Source: Adiantum capillus-veneris
Lineage: Eukaryota; Streptophyta; Polypodiopsida; Polypodiales; Pteridaceae
Length of the DNA: 64,000 bases
Reading direction: 5' to 3'
NCBI GenBank assembly: GCA_014529385.2
Contig: CM043944.1
Span: forward strand, 65,858,895-65,922,894
How positions within the stretch are numbered: the first letter of the stretch is position 1; every line of letters starts with the position of its first letter. Of this stretch, positions 45,546-57,145 are shown piece by piece. The notes below the pieces were generated by a model. That model was not told the DNA's origin, ran no database searches, and saw only the letters and a list, made by a program, of their open reading frames with translations. Position numbers and translations under genes: made by a program.

Positions 45546-47304
45546 AATTTAAAAGAACCACCTAAGGGAGTAGACAATGATCTACCCGATACATATCTGT
45601 TCTCCACGGAAATGATACCTCGATGGTCAAAAAATATGATATCATTGATGACCATAGCTCAAGTGGGTTTGCAAATACCACTTCCTGTTACAACTGGATT
45701 AATTGAGCAATCGGCTATGTATCAATTACTAGCTAGAAGGTTGTACAAAATAAATCGAGATGGAATATTGCTTTTATGCATTAATTCCAAGGAGAAAACA
45801 CAATACCTAAGTCAAGCACATATTACCGTAGTAGGATATCACTTTGCGAAAGACCAAGCTATGCAATGAATCTTGAGACTTGGAGTATTTTGGCCAACTA
45901 TGAGAAGGGATGTTCATTCATTTGTAAAAAAATATCCTCAATGCCAAAAACAAGCGTCCATACCTCATGTGACATTGTTCCAAATGTCACTTGTTCCTTA
46001 GTGGAGTAACTATCTAGTTACTTACTTATCAAGCCAAAAATTTCTTGAGAATATGAGTAAACTCCGCCAAAGAAAAATTGAAACTAAATCAAGAGACTAT
46101 GATCTTATTGGAAACCAATGGTATTGGAGAGGTAAGGATCAACATTTGCGTCTTTGTGCAAATGAAGATGAATATATTCCCATTATAGAACAAGCACATG
46201 CTGGAGTAGCTGGAGGTCACTTCTCTAGTGAGACCACCACAAGATAAATCTTAATGGCATGCATATGGTGGCCAACACTTTTTGCAGATGCCAAGGAATA
46301 AGTTTGAAGGTGCGATGCATGTCAACGAGCAAAAATGCCAACCCGTGTAGATAGCATGCCCTTAGCACCAGTGATGGGAGCTAGGGCTTTTGCAAAATGG
46401 GGTATAGACTTTGTTGGGCCAATATAACCACCTGCTTATAGAACCCAAGCTCAATATATCATTGTAGCTACGGACTATTTGACCAAGTGGGTAGAGGCTA
46501 AAGAAACTCAAAGGAATGATGCCAGAACCACAGCTGCATTCTTATATGAGAATGTGTTCACAAGATATGGATTTCCAATAGAAATTGTCAGTGATAGGGG
46601 AACTCATTTCCTCAATGAGGTAATTGAGTATTTGCTTAATGAATTTTATGGTCATCCATAAAAAATCAGCTCCCTATCACCCACAAGAAAATGGACAAGT
46701 TGAGCATGCAAATAAAATTCTTAGCTCGGTATTAAATAAAGTGGTTAGTTCAGGATGGACAGATTGGGAAATGAATCTCCATGATGCTCTATGGGTTTAT
46801 AGAGTTTCATTCAAGACATCTTTAAATGCTACACCCTTTAAGCTTTTTTTTGGTCTTGATGTCATACTGCCAATATAATTTCTATTGCGAACACTAAGGG
46901 TAGCTAAGGATCTTGAGTGGACTGGACATGAATTGTCAGAGAGACTTGAAGATTTAGAAAAGCTTGATGAGCAAAGGCTAACTGCTGTAGCTCACATCTA
47001 TGTACAAAAGTGGAAACAAAAGCAGTTTTTTAATTCCCATCTCATTACAAAAATCTTCAAAAAAGGGGACTTAGTTTTAGTCTATTCCCTTAAGCAACAC
47101 ATTCCCAAGTTTAAGAAAAAGGGAAACGGACCTTTTATCATTGAAGATGTATCGCCAAGTGGAGCAGTCAAATTGTCCACCCTAGATGGTGAACCAATGT
47201 CTAATTGGATTAATGTATGTCGCTTAAAGAGATACAATTTTCCGCTAACGAATGAATTGCTAGAAAAGATGCATGTAGCAAAGCAAAGAAAGATAAAACG
47301 ATAG
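45546..47304 (+). pseudogene. Gypsy integrase, broken
   Basis: A linker (to about 45870) is followed by a zinc-binding HHCC region in pieces: HAGVAGGHFSSETTTR (about 46195-46245) and CDACQRAK (about 46313). The catalytic core has VATDYLTKWVEA (first Asp, about 46465), IVSDRGTHFLNEVI (second Asp, about 46585) and, after a frame change near 46655, HPQENGQVEHANK (the Glu, about 46680). The C-terminal part (46885-47304) reads KKGDLVLVYS and KGNGPFIIEDVSPSGAVKL, the usual gypsy integrase tail. It would insert the cDNA into the genome. No chromodomain follows. Confidence 0.85.
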
Positions 47305-47441
47305 CATCTTATTGATGAAGTTCAAGAGGAAGCTCTCGGCTTCGGGTACTCAAAAGGAAATATGCTTTTAAAAATCAAGAAATATCTATTCCCATCAACA
47401 CTCTGGAACTAGAAAACCAACTATGGGAATTATAGAAAGAT

Positions 47442-47861
47442 GTGGTGTTAACTGATGATGAATGGTTAGATGGGATGTACCTTCACATCAAAGTACTGCT
47501 AAACAATCATAGCACAAATGCATTGGTTGATACAGGATCTCGAATAAATGAAGTCAGTTATTCCATGTATAAGAAAGCAACAAGTCAGTCTTTGACAGCA
47601 GGAATATCGACTATTAAACGATGCAACAAGAACCCAACATCGACATTGGGAATAGTCAACTTAAATGTGATAGTACATGGATGTTCATGCCCTCATCAAT
47701 TTTTATGCTTACCAGATGAACACATGAATGAAACAATGATTCTTGGAATCTCATGGATGCGGACGTTCAAGGCAATACCAGATTGGGATACCAACCAGAT
47801 CAAGCTATCACCTAAAGGCGGACAACTCATTGTTCCAATTGCACCAAGCAAAGAGGAATGA
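47442..47861 (+). CDS. Extra aspartic-protease-like ORF downstream of integrase
   Basis: A 139-codon open frame contains ALVDTGSRINEVSYSMYKK (about residues 27-45), the D-T-G-S active-site pattern of retropepsin-like proteases. A second half follows with FLCLPDEHMNETMILGISWM, where ILGISWM stands where retropepsins have a hydrophobic-hydrophobic-Gly motif. It is distinct in sequence from the protease at 42675-43484 and lies 3' of the integrase, an unusual place. The frame is intact although the neighbours are broken. The ATG at 47442 is internal to a longer open stretch, so the start is uncertain. It could be an additional ORF of the element or a remnant of another element's gag-pro. Activity is not shown. 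Confidence 0.55.
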   Translation: MVLTDDEWLDGMYLHIKVLLNNHSTNALVDTGSRINEVSYSMYKKATSQSLTAGISTIKRCNKNPTSTLGIVNLNVIVHGCSCPHQFLCLPDEHMNETMILGISWMRTFKAIPDWDTNQIKLSPKGGQLIVPIAPSKEE

Positions 47862-48520
47862 AAAGGAGGTTACCAGCAGCAGAGAAAACCACAGAGAAAT
47901 CAATCTTCTCCATCCTATAGACAATCATATGCTCCCAATAGCATGCAACGAGTCAGGAAAATTTGGGTACCAAAAGCATAGCTTAAGGACGAGCCGATTC
48001 AAATTTGGGTGCCTAGAACATCATCTGCTGTATCAAAGATGGTTCCAAGGTTCAAAACACAAAGAGGAGCATCTTCAAGCAGCAAAACTAAAACCAAATG
48101 GATTTGGAAGAAAAAGGAGCACTTATCTTCTCTTCAAACTATAAAACCGATGGAGCAATGGAGAGTTAAGTCTCAAAAGACTCAACCACAACATTCTGAC
48201 CAAGACAAACTAAGATATCAATGGCGGGTAAAAGCTTGACAACCACCAATATTGATACTGATAGCTCAGTAAATCACCGTGCCAAATCATTCTGATGGTA
48301 CAATCAAGCAAAGAGCACACATGTTACGAATTGCTCTTTGGAAGACAACAAAAGAAAACCTCAACATCAGAAACCCTTGACCTAACTACTCAAGACCCAG
48401 CTCTTGCACATCGTAATGGTTTGAATTGCATTGATCTTCAAAGCATGGTAGAGACAACCAAGGCTATTCCTAGACACGATTGTCAACCCATGCACAGAGT
48501 TGTCCCGGAGTATGCCATCT
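47862..48520 (+). pseudogene. Basic Trp/Pro-containing region after the second protease-like ORF
   Basis: One frame reads KIWVPK, then IQIWVPRTSS and TKWIWKKKEH, a repeated basic-aromatic pattern, broken by a stop near 47985 and ending at 48237. A further open stretch covers 48295-48522. No domain is recognised. It may be the tail of the 47442 protein or a separate additional ORF. Confidence 0.35.
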
Positions 48521-48537
48521 AGGAGGGGTGGAAGGGA
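48521..48537 (+). other. Polypurine tract of the gypsy element
   Basis: AGGAGGGGTGGAAGGGA, all purine except one T, lies after the last coding remnant. A polypurine tract primes plus-strand DNA synthesis and marks the 5' edge of a 3' LTR. Confidence 0.6.
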
Positions 48538-49250
48538 ACTAAGTAATTAAGGGCAATGTTTGAAGAGGGAGGAAAAAGTTTGATGTCAATGTGTGAAGTT
48601 TTTGCAAAATAACCTAATAATTCCCTTAACAAGTCATCAACAGGGGGTATTTATCTGATAACATCTCCTTAATGAGTATAAATAGTGTATATACTATGAG
48701 AAAATCATCAAAAAATTGTATTTTTTTGTTATTTGTTATTGTTTTTCTTGATATTGGGACTTAAAAATGGAAAAATATGACAAAAAACAATAAAGCTTTG
48801 TTTTTTAATAGATTTTCTTAATTATTGAATTTTCACTTTGCTTTTTTAGTGCATTTTGTTATTTTCGTTGATTTTTTTCAATAAACAGGTCAAAAATTAA
48901 TAATAAATAGCAAATAAGCTCAGATGAAGAAATTGAAGATACAATGGTGATCAAAAGGACAAGGTGAGCAGGCACAAAAAAATTTCAATCAAATTGACAG
49001 ATGGAAGCGGGAAGCCTAAATTAGACGGCCAAGGCCTACTTTCACAAATCCTTGCAGAATGAGCTACCGAAATTCGATTGAGGAAATTTTTGAGACTAAC
49101 ATAGATTTCATAGCCTAGTAGGACTGACTGGGGAATTTGGGAAAAAATGGTTTGGGAAGTCCGAGTATAGATATCCAAGGTAGTCTAAGATCACCTCATT
49201 TCCACTAGTCTCCCTTAGAAAAGAGAGCTCTCGACCTTCTTCGTGCACGA
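48538..49250 (+). repeat. Putative 3' LTR with TATA box
   Basis: Starts just after the polypurine tract. TATAAATA at 48677-48684 would be the LTR promoter. The sequence is AT-rich and non-coding. The canonical TG start is not at the expected base, the right edge is uncertain, and no matching 5' LTR was found, so this rests on position and the TATA box. Confidence 0.4.
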
Positions 49251-50079
49251 TTTCTGGTGTCTAGAGTTGCCGTTTCACACGAGACATGAGGGGTAACTTC
49301 TATGCTTATCAATGATCACTTCTATATGGCCAGTAGCAAGTCTAAGCTCAGGGGAAAAACCCTAGAAATCGAGCAGTGCACGAAGTCCTACGACAAAAAA
49401 TTGACCCTAGCGGCCTGTCAGCTCAACCAAATCAGACGAGACTTGAACTATAGCATGTATCTATATAATAGAACACGTCTATATCACCAGAAGACCATTC
49501 GGCAGGGGTCGAGGGGGGTCCCAAGTAGAAAACCTAGGTTTTTACTAGATACCATAATTGGATTCTGACTTCACAAACAACTTATAGACTGGGTCTATAC
49601 AAAATGTACATGTATGGTTTCATAAAAACAGTCAAGGCAAGCTCTCAAAAAGCAAAAAATAGCTCGAAGGATACAAAGCGTCAAATTTGACATACGAAGT
49701 CAAACTGACTCCAAATGGGCCAAAACTGGATGGGTAGCTTCAGGACTATGTAGCAGACAAGTCCATAGCGTCAAAAGTGATCAACCAACTTCACAGGCCA
49801 TCTAGTCACAAAAGCCGGTAATTTTAGAGTCGACAAAGCACGAAGTGATGCCGAGACAACAAAACTTTACCAAATTTAATTTATGACTTGTTTTAGATGT
49901 ATTGAATATGTCTAGGTCATAAAATTTTCAAGTGTAGCAAAAAAATAAAGTGTTGTAAATAATTGCGATTATTTACTTCTATACTCTTTTGTCTTGAAAA
50001 TGGTACCTTCAATGCGCCTATTACTTGTACACAGCTATTACATGACACATTTCAAGTATGAGCCAAAATGATCAAGAAA
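49251..50079. other. No gene; leader-like sequence with one palindrome
   Basis: Resembles the leader upstream of the gypsy gag in style: a GTAAATAATTGCGATTATTT core near 49953-49972 and matching phrases such as CAAATTTAATTT and AAAATTTTC. It may be the start of the unit that continues as copy A. Confidence 0.45.
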
Positions 50080-50727
50080 AACTTGAGAATGGTCAAAAAA
50101 CGCAAAGGAGTCCTTCCAATCCAAATTTTGAGTTATCTGTCACATTGTTATTCCAAATCATCCCATATCTCATACAGAGGGTCTACATCAAGCCTAGTTT
50201 CACCAAAAAATATTCATTTTGATGAAAAAGTTAATAAGCGGGAGTATTTACTTTCTTGCCAAAATGGGTGAAAATTGCAACTTTGACCTTGTGGGACCAA
50301 AGCACATGATGTCCTAAGCCCACTTACCAAATTTGAGCTAATTTGGATCTCAGAAACTGAAAATCCCTTTATATCTATTGTTTCAAAAATTGAAAGCCTA
50401 AATCTGGCACCATTTCCACCCCTTGCACTCAATTGATCCCACACTTCACTCAGAGCACCTAATTACTATATATTTCAAGCCTATCATGTCAAAATTGCAA
50501 AAACTTGGAAAACATCCTCAGGTAAATAATCACGATGATTTCCTTTTGTTGTAAAATTTTGCTTAAACTTTTTGATTTTGATATTTACATGTTTTTATGC
50601 ATCTATGCATGCTCCAAATACGATTTGAAGCAAATTGGACTCAATTTGCCGAAAATACTTAAGGGTATTTCAGAGTGAAATTTGCAAAATTTTCTGAGTT
50701 TGGCACTATATTCACTTAACAGGATCA

Positions 50728-51300
50728 ATGAAAGCTGTCGAGAAGGCCAGGAAAAGGGTGTCCCAAAAAGAGAATCTACAAGAGCTACAACTCTACCAGC
50801 TAGACCCAAGTTCAGTCAAGATGGCCAAGGCAACATACTTGTCAAGAGAACAGCTTGAAGAAAACAATAGAGCAGTTTTCACTGGTAGGTTTAAGAGTGA
50901 AGAAGGAAACCAAGTAGAGCCGCAACTGCTACCAAAAGAGATATATGATGTAGCTGCAAAGTCAGACACAAAAGAAGGCTGGGCCTCAGAGACTTCTACA
51001 ACTAGGAACCATGCAATGTGGATTTCTAGAAAGCCTATGAATTATTATCTACTATTAAAGAGGATGGATCATCCCAAATCATTGACCAACAAGGGCAGAA
51101 AGTAGAAGTGGTAATGACAAAGGCATTTTTGGCCGAGGCACTGAAGTTGCCAAATGAGGGATGACAATGCGGACCCGAGATAGAAAGAAAACAGGCACAT
51201 TCACCAAGGAGACTACTGATCCAACTTTTTCCGACCTCATCCAAAGGAAGTGGAAGAACTAGCACGTCTATACCATCAACACTTCCATTTTTTAGCAAAG
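50728..51300 (+). pseudogene. Charged, helical ORF of the repeated unit, copy A, broken
   Basis: The frame 50728-51105 starts MKAVEKARKRVSQKENLQ and contains YLSREQLEENNRAVFTGRF. The same protein continues in another frame with KVEVVMTKAFLAEALKLP, here damaged near 51160. The IAEALKLPTEG-type phrase resembles N-terminal regions of plant retrotransposon proteins, but I cannot name the domain. Copy B (61525-62345) is the better-preserved version. Confidence 0.5.
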
Positions 51301-51498
51301 AGACCGCCACGGTACACCACCCCAAATCATGCGGTTGCGATACCTTCACCCAAGTGTTGAAGTCGACAACCAGGCAACTAATTGATCATGCTAAGTAAGT
51401 GCTAACAATGCTGAAGGGCACCAAGAAATAAGGTAAAATCACCTATCTGGGTGCGCCTGGAGTATTGATGAGAATAGCATATCATGCTATTGGCATGG

Positions 51499-52868
51499 CA
51501 TCTAACTCTCCTTGTAGAGTATCGATGATGAGTTCCATCTTTCTAGCCTTAGCACTACAGCTAAGTGCTACTGTTTGCATTTTTCCTGACATCTGTTGCA
51601 TCTGCTTGGCATATTTGTTTACTTGCATGATGACTTCGTCACCTGTCTCCCATTCTTCACACTATGTAGGCTACCTAAATGTTTCATCAGTCTCAATGTG
51701 TGGCTTCTTGCGTGGTGCTGTGGTGTCTGTTTGTTGTTGCGGCGGGGGTTGTTCTTTACCTTGAGGCGTTGCGGTTGCCTCGCCTAATTTGGTTTCTTGA
51801 GGCCTCGGGGGGTTCACTATGTGTAAAACTACCGTATCACATGCGTTCAAAACATGTTTGTAAAACCCCTTATCTGTGAATTTTGTTAAGAATATAATGT
51901 ATCCTTTTCTTTTAAAATCTGTAAGTTTTTTTCAAATTTGAAAAAATAATGCCCTTCTGTATATATATTTCTATAAGTTTCAAGAACTTTAAATACCCTT
52001 CTGTTGAACTCACGTGATAGGCTACATTTTTATTAGGTGACCTACCCGGCTTGAGGCCTTCTGTATATATATTTCTATAAGTTTCAAGAACTTTAAATAC
52101 CCTTCTGTTGAACACACGTGATAGGCTACATTTTTATTAGGTGACCTACCCGGCTTGAGGCCTTGTGGATGCCTCTGCGGTTTCCTGTTGGGTGGTCGTA
52201 GATGGTTTTGACTCTCTTTATTCAGTTGGCCTTGGTTGTTCAAAACTTGCTGCTCCTTGTTCCTGGTGTTTAGGCTCTTTTTCTTTGGCTTCCTCCTCCT
52301 CATTGGGTTTAACTGTTGGTGAAGTGTGAGGGCTTGGCATTGGGTGGTATGCCTATTCCGTAGAGGGTAAGGTTAGCTTTTGAGACATCTCCTCCTGATA
52401 GTGTTGTGTCTCACATTGTTTTGTAGCCTCCAGTTGTCTTTGTTGCTCGACCGCGTCTTCTATTGCTTTCCTCTCAGCTTCTTGAGCTTCTTTTAACTTG
52501 AGGGCTTTTGTCTCTGCATACATGCGTTCAAGGAAGTCTGTGGGGTCCTTTGCTTCCTTCCTTGCAGGGTTCTTGTTTCTAGATCCTCTTATTTCTCTTG
52601 AAAACCATTTTTTCGGGTCCTCATCTGTAGCTTGGTCACTTCTGCCTTCTTTTGCTGAGGTTCTTCTTCGTGTGCAGCTACAGCTTTCTTCTTCATATCT
52701 TCAACTCTGGCTCGGATTTCCTTTTTTTCTGATCTGTCACTACTATGAGCTTGGTGGGAGCTTTTGGAAGATTCTTCATCTAACTCATATACTCTCTTTG
52801 ATGAGCACGTAGTTCTTGCAGAAGGCTGTGCAGACACAATCCATGTGTTCTGATATGGGGCTAGCCGA
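51499..52868 (-). repeat. Inverted central block of copy A
   Basis: Reading the minus strand restores the coding direction of the unit. From 52837 it encodes a Lys/Glu/Gln-rich, strongly helical protein (RARVEDMKKKAVAAHEEE, then in a neighbouring frame LKLKEAQEAERKAIEDA), joining to the Pro/Thr/Glu-rich part found in copy B at about 62150-62345. The portion 52347-52868 is missing from copy B. The right edge is exact: B base 62889 follows directly at 52869. Confidence 0.8.
51955..52162. repeat. 104-bp tandem duplication within the inverted block
   Basis: TTCTGTATATATATTTC...CTTGAGGCC occurs at 51955-52058 and again at 52059-52162 with one visible difference. Copy B has it once, so the duplication is specific to copy A. 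Confidence 0.9.
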
Positions 52869-53969
52869 ACAGGATGATTATCATTTCAGATTTACAGAGA
52901 CAAGTCAAGGAGCTGAAAGATGAAGCCGAACAACATGAGCTAGCCAAAGAGAAGCAACAGAAAGAAATGGAGGAGCTAGGAAGACTTCTAACAAAGTTAT
53001 CAGATGCATGCAAGACCAAAGATTAACAACTGACAAAGATAGAAAATGAACTCCTAACCACAACTCTGTCCGTACAAAAGTTCCAAGTGCAGCTCGATGT
53101 AGCAAACATTTCTCTGCAATACTCAGAGAAAAGGGATCAATGATTAGGAAACTTTTTTTGAGATAGATCAAAGAAAATCCTGTTGTCGCTTCAATAAAAG
53201 GTACAGATGAAGTCTATAAGACTTTGGAAAAGAAAAACAAGAAACTTGAGCTAGAGCGAAGCTAGAAAAATCACAGAGAAGAGACCTTGAACTGATGCGT
53301 GTACAACGAGAAGAACAACTGCTCATGGAGATAGTAGAGCTAAAAAGTGTCAATCAGCCTGCTGAGCAAGGGACAACTAGAGACACAAGAAGAAGCAGGC
53401 CCCTCAGAGCAGTCTACTGGAATTTCATTTGTTTCTTTTATTGTTGAGATGGACAAACAGTGGGTAGAAGGGCTAGGAGAAGAAGAAGATTTTTAGGTAC
53501 CACTGACTGATGTTGAGCAAGTGCCGATGGTCCAACTTTCTAGAGTCGAGGAAGATGCACTCAAAGAACAGGTTGCCGAGGAGACAGATGCAAAATGGAA
53601 AGCATTGATGGATTGGGAGTTGAGAGTTCTCCACTCAGTTAATGTCACTCAACTCACTCCCAACCAAATCAATGCACAATGGCATCGACAATCATTGACA
53701 TACCCCTTGATCAAGGTAGAGCTACTACATGTAAAGGATATGCAGGCAGAAGGCACAGAAGATGTCCACCACAAGTGGAGAAAGAGCTGTTTGAACAAGA
53801 ATCCAAGATATCTGATTCTATTCACAAGAGCACCTGCCGCACTACGAAAAGATCCAACATTTTGTCTTGTACCAAGGGTAAGGTGGGGGAAGGTGGAGCC
53901 ATTGGGGAGGAGAAGGCATGGAGCTCTCTCTCTCTCAAACGTGGATCTCTCTCTTTCTCCCTCTCTTTC

Positions 53970-53975
<6 letters not shown>
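52869..53975 (+). pseudogene. Coiled-coil 3' part of the repeated unit, copy A, broken
   Basis: The block begins with RMIIISDL and continues QVKELKDEAEQHELAKEKQQ and EMEELGRLLTKLSDAC, a heptad-rich coiled coil. Several stops follow (near 53024, 53143, 53160). A later open stretch (53521-53870) includes VEEDALKEQVAEETDAKW. It ends in a (CT)n tract. Compared with copy B, A has about 66 extra bases near 53693-53760. No catalytic motif is seen. Confidence 0.5.

Positions 53976-54033
<58 letters not shown>
53976..54033. repeat. (CT)n microsatellite at the end of copy A
   Basis: A long (CT)n tract at the same position as the tract in copy B (63944-63996), followed in both by TTGG. It is therefore an inherited part of the repeated unit. 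Confidence 0.9.
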
Positions 54034-54035
<2 letters not shown>

Positions 54036-54039
<4 letters not shown>

Positions 54040-56484
54040 TGGGCTTGGAGCTCGTGGAGGCCGTGTGAAGACACAGGCCATGGGCATGGCCCCTTGAAAC
54101 CACAAGCCATAGCAGATCTTCATAAGAACACTAATGTCTTCTATCGTAACATCCCTCATGGATCCAACGGTTTATTTGAGCAGAACCTGGTTAAGTAGGA
54201 GGTGCAATGAAACAAAGAGTAACATCTTGATTTTCTACATTGTTGTCCATTTGTAACCATCTGATGGTACTGGTTCCTATCCAAACATAGTGTGTAGACT
54301 CCATTTAGAACGCTCATGAGCATGGTAAATGAGTTTATCACAACAAAGATGTACCAAAAAAGTACCTCTTGTCACTTTCCATGAAAGTAACTTGCTGACA
54401 TAACTCATCAGCCAAGTTTAAGTCCTTGACTTGTTACAATTTTCATCATCAGCAAACAACCCAACCCTAACATGTGTGCAAGGTTGAGAACTTGAGTTAT
54501 ACATGAAGAGACTACACGTAGTCGCAAACATGCTTTAACTTATAGTAAGCAAACTCTAAGTAGAGCAATAAATGCTTACCAATTGAATCGCTTGGTGCTA
54601 ACATACGCACTTTGCATATCCTTCAACACCAGATTACATTTTATAATCTGTCTATCCCTTTGGATAACTGACAATATTGAGGTGTGTTTCCCCCACGGTT
54701 TATGGACAGTCTTCCCAGACGACTGGTAAATGGGGAATCACAATAGCGTATAACATTGTTAAGGAATCCACAAACACCCAAACCAAGCCATGACCTCTTT
54801 TGGTGATTAGTAGACCCAAAAGGAATCTCATAGAGATAGTGCACATAGAGTGAAAAATGCTTCATAAGCAACAACTTGAGGAATATGCATGCCATTCCAA
54901 ATCAGCCTTTGCTAAACACTAGGGCCCATAACACCTTGTGTGCATGCATCTAGCAAAAAACAGATCCGAACCTGTATATCCCTCGTGATCCTTGCCAATA
55001 CTTATGGCAAATGTGATGCGCCTAGCACACATTAAAAAGGAATGTAAATAGTTCTGAAAAGAAAGTAAATACTTTCAGTGCAATCTCTTGCAAGCTTTGC
55101 TGAAATTTCAGAATCACAATATACGGTGAAACATTGATCACTTCTTCGTACAGACAATGAAACTTTTTCATTAACAACTTATAGCCTTGCTAGATGTATA
55201 AACAACTATTTGTAATGTTGTTTAGCAATACTTGTAGCTGAACAAGTCGTTCTAAGTATCCGACAATTTTTGGCCACGAAAGTGTTCCTGATACGTCGTG
55301 CTAAAAATGGTCTAGAAAACAGATGTGACCAGCACCTAGGGACTTTGTCGTGACACATATTTGAAATAGGGGGTGACAGTGTCAGTCCCAAAGACTCATA
55401 TTCACCACATGTGGAAAATGTCTCAACTAAGGATGTCTGAAAAAAGAACATCCTACAAGTACAAGATGTACTTGTGTGTGGAGCTAACGCTAAACACTCT
55501 ACGACAAGAGTGAGAGGGACCCTCATTCATTGCTCTACATTGGCTAAACCTAACTCCTTGAGTTCGTAGACCATGTTGTATCCCCTGTGACAACATGTGA
55601 CAAATCAAATCCTACAAGTGGATTCATAGCAGCATAAGGCAAAAAGATAGATTGGACAATTGGCCCAACATACATTGTGCCAACATGCCCTTGGCATGGC
55701 TCTGTAACATTCAAGTGTACTTGTACGTCTTGAAAAACCAAGCAAAGAATACTAAAAATGGAATAACACCAAATCAATAGATGCGTACCTGGAGATTTGA
55801 ACGTAATGTTCACTTACCCGTATTCTAATGGAGAGGAGCACGTCCCCTACTTGAAAACACAAACAGCATTGCACTGGGAACCCTGGTGTTTCCTTTGAAA
55901 ACCAAGCCCTTGGATTAGAATCTACACAGTCAAACCCCTTGGTAAGACTCTTTGTAGAAACTGCTCAACAAGCAGATAACGGTAGCCAACATAGTCAACC
56001 GTGTACAGAATGATTGGAATCAACTTGAAAAGTGTGTTCGTTTGCTACCGCGTGGTAGATTGCGAAATTCATTTCTTGAAAGTATAACTGGGAGAGATCA
56101 ATTGTGATCCTCAATGCAGATCAAGTTATGATCCTTAATGCCTATGGGGTGATGTAGCAATCACCCGTCGGGTCTTACCCCAAAACAGTATGTCCATAGA
56201 CACTCCGTAGTGCTTATAGAGAGAGAAGGAGACCCACACAAGTGAATTTCTAAGCTCTTACGGTCAGCCATGCTGTCGCAACTGATTGCTACATCTATAT
56301 TTTCTTGTAGAGATCAGCTGCTATGAGTTGAAGGTTATCAAAAACGCAACTTGAATATCACACTGAAAACATGTAATGCAAAAATGACACCCTTAACATC
56401 CGTAATGACCAGACTCTTGCTTGTCCATTAATGTCAATGTGTACTTCCTTCGGTAGATCTAGAAAACAATCACCCAAAGAATGC
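54036..56484. other. No gene recognised
   Basis: The start (to about 54200) probably continues copy A beyond the point where copy B leaves the window. The rest holds only short frames with no motif on either strand (for example minus-strand frames at 54641-54895, 55206-55526, 55550-55813). No clear repeats were found. Confidence 0.5.
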
Positions 56485-57145
56485 CAATAGGTGGGTCTTA
56501 CCCTTGGCCTGACAACGGTTCTTTACCTGTTTGGCTTATAGCCCTTATGCAAAATAGTGTTCAATGGACAAACCAATGAAGACTAATTTGAGTAGCATCT
56601 TAGCCAGGTTCTAGCTGTGAGTTAGAGAACCTTGGCGCAAGCTGACTCACGAGCAAAACATGTATCAAAAGCTTCTTAGAAGATTTTTTCCTTAGAGAGA
56701 GAGATAGAGAACGAAAAGAAGAGTATCCTGGGCTGAGGAACTTTCCTTAATTTTTGAGACTGTGTGCCCAAGCTATGTGCTTGTACGCATCTTATTCCTG
56801 ACTTGAAGCTTATCGTATAAGCATTCCCCAGTTTTCCACCTACCTTGCAGGGGTCGTTATTGTATGAGCACAACTTAGCATCGGCACTTTGCCCGTAAAG
56901 TAAGTCCTAGAGTTAGGTTCCGTTTAGTGATGTTGTGAGTTGATAGCAACCAAAAATCATATTAAACAATCCATTTGTGAATCTACACGTGTCAGAGTTG
57001 CAAGTGTAATAGCAGAAGTGTAATTCATGAGGCGGTAAAATTGAACCCACCTAAGTAGCATGCCTTGCATCCGGCCCTTGCCGAGAGTGATGGCTTCAAC
57101 CGTGAGAACCAAAACCATGAGTGCCTTGCACAGTTTAGAGTGGTA
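56485..57145. repeat. Long inverted repeat, left arm
   Basis: Aligns in inverted orientation with 60165-60876. Corresponding landmarks are GTGGGTCTTACCC / inverse of ATAAGATCCAC, GAGGAACTTTCCTTAA / inverse of TTAAGGAAAGTTCCTC, CTTATCGTATAAGCAT / inverse of ATGCTTATACGATAAG, and TTTGCCCGTAAAGTAAGTCC / inverse of GGACTTACTTTACGGGCAAA. The arms are clearly diverged, so the repeat is old. Confidence 0.8.

Larger units (their letters stand above)
37870..49250 (+). mobile_element. Ty3/gypsy LTR retrotransposon, decayed
   Basis: Order on the plus strand: leader repeats, gag, protease, reverse transcriptase, RNase H, integrase, an extra protease-like ORF, then a polypurine tract and putative 3' LTR. 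The RT-RH-INT order identifies Ty3/gypsy. No chromodomain is seen after the integrase, and gag is long with two zinc knuckles, which favours a non-chromovirus (Tat/Athila-like) group. That placement needs a tree. Many stops and frameshifts in every domain show it is inactive. Outer limits are approximate because the 5' LTR was not found. Confidence 0.85.
50080..54035 (+). mobile_element. Retroelement-like unit, copy A (rearranged)
   Basis: Three blocks match copy B: 50080-51354 with 60877-62151 (direct), 51499-52346 with 62148-62888 (inverted), and 52869-54035 with 62889-64000 (direct, B runs off the window). By eye the copies are nearly identical. Two pieces are unique to A: 51355-51498 and 52347-52868. 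The unit begins with leader sequence bearing the AAATAATC-type palindrome, then coding remnants, and ends with a (CT)n tract. The type of element is inferred from the leader it shares with the gypsy element and from the coiled-coil ORFs. Confidence 0.75.
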
